64,000 nucleotides of DNA from Emticicia aquatica (GTDB taxonomy: Bacteria > Bacteroidota > Bacteroidia > Cytophagales > Spirosomataceae): NCBI RefSeq assembly GCF_923079645.1, contig NZ_CAKLPY010000002.1:1364001-1428000 (forward strand), in the 5' to 3' direction. The notes under the pieces were generated by a model. The model did no database searches. It saw only the letters and a program-made list of their open reading frames with translations, and was not told the origin of the DNA. The position numbers were made by a program, and so were the translations under genes. Below are positions 62,632-64,000 of this stretch, piece by piece (the first letter of the stretch is position 1; the number at the start of each line of letters is the position of its first letter).

Positions 62632-63834
62632 CTATTGTTCTTCAGTAGTTTCGGTATCTTCAGAAGTAGTACTTGCTTTTTTAGCATCTAAATCGAAAAT
62701 CAAGGAAATTCTCCACGTATTTGATAGTGGGCTACCTTGCGAAGTTGGAACTAAATAAGCTAAATCAACTTGATAGCTATTCATTATTCGGAATCCTAAA
62801 CCAGTAGTTACATATTTACGACCACCTTTAGCATTGCTTTCTGCAAAATAACCACCACGAATAGCAAAGAAATTATTATACCAGTATTCAACACCAGTTG
62901 AAACCGTAAATTCTCTAATTTCTTCTTTAAAACCATCAGGTGCATCATTAAATGATCCAAATATTCCAGCAATTACACCGGTAGTTTCTGGGTCTCTACC
63001 TTTAACAATCACACCATTATTGTCTCTCAATGGAGGCGTAGGAACTAATAATTTATTTACATCAAGCAGTAAATTAAACTGATTGTGAGCATCAATTTTA
63101 TAATTTAATCCACCACCAACTTTAAGATTTGTTGGTAAATAAAATGTGTTTCGACCATAATTTACTTTTCCACCAATATTTGAAATAACTGCACCCGCAG
63201 AATATTTTACGCCGCGGTCTTTATTTTTAACACTTGGTTTTTCATTAGTGTAAAAGAAAGAAATATCACCTGCAACTGTGTTAGCGGGTTTACTTGAAGA
63301 GTTGTTGACAACTTGTGAACCAATGAGATTTGAGTGAATATATTTCAAATTTAAACCCATTGAGAAATCTCTTCCAAGTTTTCTGGTATAACCTCCAGCA
63401 ATATTGAATTCACGAGATTGAAAAGTACCGTTTGGCTGTCCAGTAGCAGTAGTAAACTGAATTTGCCCTTGATTAAAATAGGTCATCGAAAGCCCTAGAG
63501 CTTGGTCTTTACCTGTTTTTTTGAAAATAGCGGCGTGTAATAAGCCCATATCGTCAACTAAATCTCGCAGCCAAGGAGTATAAGAAACAGTTGAGCCAAT
63601 GTTTTTGTCAATAAAAGCAAGTTTTGCAGTATTCCAATACATTGAGTTGGCATCTGGAGAGGAAGCTACACCCGCATCTCCCATCGCAGCTCCACGAGAA
63701 TCAGGAGAGATTGTAAGAAAAGGAACAGCTGGCGAAATTACTCTTTGTACGCTTTTATTATTTACTTGTGCCTGACTAGTCAAAGCATTCATTAAAACTA
63801 CACTTGTCAAAGCGACTACTAATTTGCGTTTCAT
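62632..63834 (-). CDS. porV: Type IX secretion system outer-membrane protein PorV
   Basis: A FadL-like outer-membrane barrel of 400 residues. PorV is the shuttle that carries T9SS cargo from the translocon to the PorU attachment complex. A signal peptide (KRKLVVALTSVVLMNALTSQAQ) is followed by the family block VPFLTISPDSRGAAMGDAGVASSPDANSMYWNTAKLAF. The strands are amphipathic to the end, with a Ser/Thr/Glu-rich tail after DLDAKK. In many genomes porU lies upstream; here the next 166 bp to the window edge hold no gene. Promoter box at 63916-63923. Confidence 0.93.
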   Translation of the reverse strand: MKRKLVVALTSVVLMNALTSQAQVNNKSVQRVISPAVPFLTISPDSRGAAMGDAGVASSPDANSMYWNTAKLAFIDKNIGSTVSYTPWLRDLVDDMGLLHAAIFKKTGKDQALGLSMTYFNQGQIQFTTATGQPNGTFQSREFNIAGGYTRKLGRDFSMGLNLKYIHSNLIGSQVVNNSSSKPANTVAGDISFFYTNEKPSVKNKDRGVKYSAGAVISNIGGKVNYGRNTFYLPTNLKVGGGLNYKIDAHNQFNLLLDVNKLLVPTPPLRDNNGVIVKGRDPETTGVIAGIFGSFNDAPDGFKEEIREFTVSTGVEYWYNNFFAIRGGYFAESNAKGGRKYVTTGLGFRIMNSYQVDLAYLVPTSQGSPLSNTWRISLIFDLDAKKASTTSEDTETTEEQ

Positions 63835-63915
63835 GTGAGAAATTTTAATATTCTACCCCATAACAAGGGTACTTATCGGTTCTGAATATATTTAGTCTTA
63901 AAAAATTTGCAAGGT

Positions 63916-63923
63916 CAAATATA
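63916..63923 (-). promoter_or_regulatory. Predicted promoter of porV
   Basis: The minus strand reads TATATTTG (-7), with a TTG (63945-63947) 21 bp further upstream, so porV appears to have its own promoter about 80 bp before the ATG. Confidence 0.5.
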
Positions 63924-64000
63924 ACTTATTTTCTTCATTACTTCCAAAAAACCATTTTGCCTGAAAAAGAAGAAGTTGTATTTTCGGATACAGAATAGAC

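Noticed and set aside
1..64000. CRISPR arrays, insertion sequences, prophage, integrons or rRNA genes
   Set aside because: No regularly spaced repeats, transposase, integrase or rRNA sequence was seen on either strand.

Overview
The window is a 64 kb piece of chromosome from a low-GC member of the Bacteroidota, most likely the Cytophagales. Three things in the sequence point there. Many genes are preceded by the Bacteroidota -7 box TAnnTTTG, and Shine-Dalgarno sequences are scarce. There is a PorV-type protein of the type IX secretion system. The respiratory genes form one alternative complex III plus cytochrome c oxidase cluster of the type found in this phylum. No 16S rRNA is present, so the genus is not assigned.

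Layout. 0-11 kb is housekeeping: the end of recG, argC, lgt, a MerR/cobalamin-type regulator, pdhA, an isolated rpsJ, nadB, glpK and an RsmB-like methyltransferase. 11-14.5 kb is more accessory: a class D beta-lactamase, a NUMOD4/HNH protein meeting it tail to tail, and two metallo-beta-lactamase-fold hydrolases. 14.6-21.6 kb holds an initiator tRNA-fMet, era, a DMT transporter, der and secA. 21.9-24.8 kb is a large FAD/Fe-S oxidoreductase. 24.8-26.8 kb is a visibly AT-rich accessory patch: a RES-domain protein, a 175-residue partner and a small separately transcribed ORF. 26.9-30 kb holds leuA with a complete leucine attenuator and pyk. 30-37.8 kb is mixed: a lipoprotein, a MATE exporter, rnhB, a sugar isomerase-like protein, AIM24, a small lipoprotein, YtxH, YdcF, a CoA-binding protein and a DNA glycosylase.

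38.2-55.1 kb is one long co-directional respiratory cluster: actABCDEF (quinol oxidation), cytochrome c oxidase subunits II and I, heme A and heme O synthases, two subunit-III-like proteins, subunit IV, SCO1, DUF420 and a small CxxC membrane protein. It encodes a complete quinol-to-oxygen branch together with its cofactor and copper assembly factors. 55.3-62.6 kb holds a DUF5916 outer-membrane protein, a glycerophosphodiester phosphodiesterase, a GH3-family protein, an FAA-hydrolase-family protein and an S41 peptidase. porV, on the minus strand, ends the window.

The most interesting non-routine items are four. (1) The leuA leader has a TTG-started 18-residue peptide with five consecutive Leu codons, a terminator and a competing antiterminator. 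(2) A probable ~120-nt structured RNA with its own promoter and terminator lies in front of the respiratory operon. (3) The RES-domain locus has a partner that is not recognisably an Xre-type antitoxin, next to a 60-residue ORF bounded by a consensus promoter and an intrinsic terminator. (4) A MerR-type regulator carries the Wx9EH and ExH motifs of cobalamin photoreceptors. I found no CRISPR array, insertion sequence, prophage or rRNA. All family calls come from reading motifs; no database search was run.
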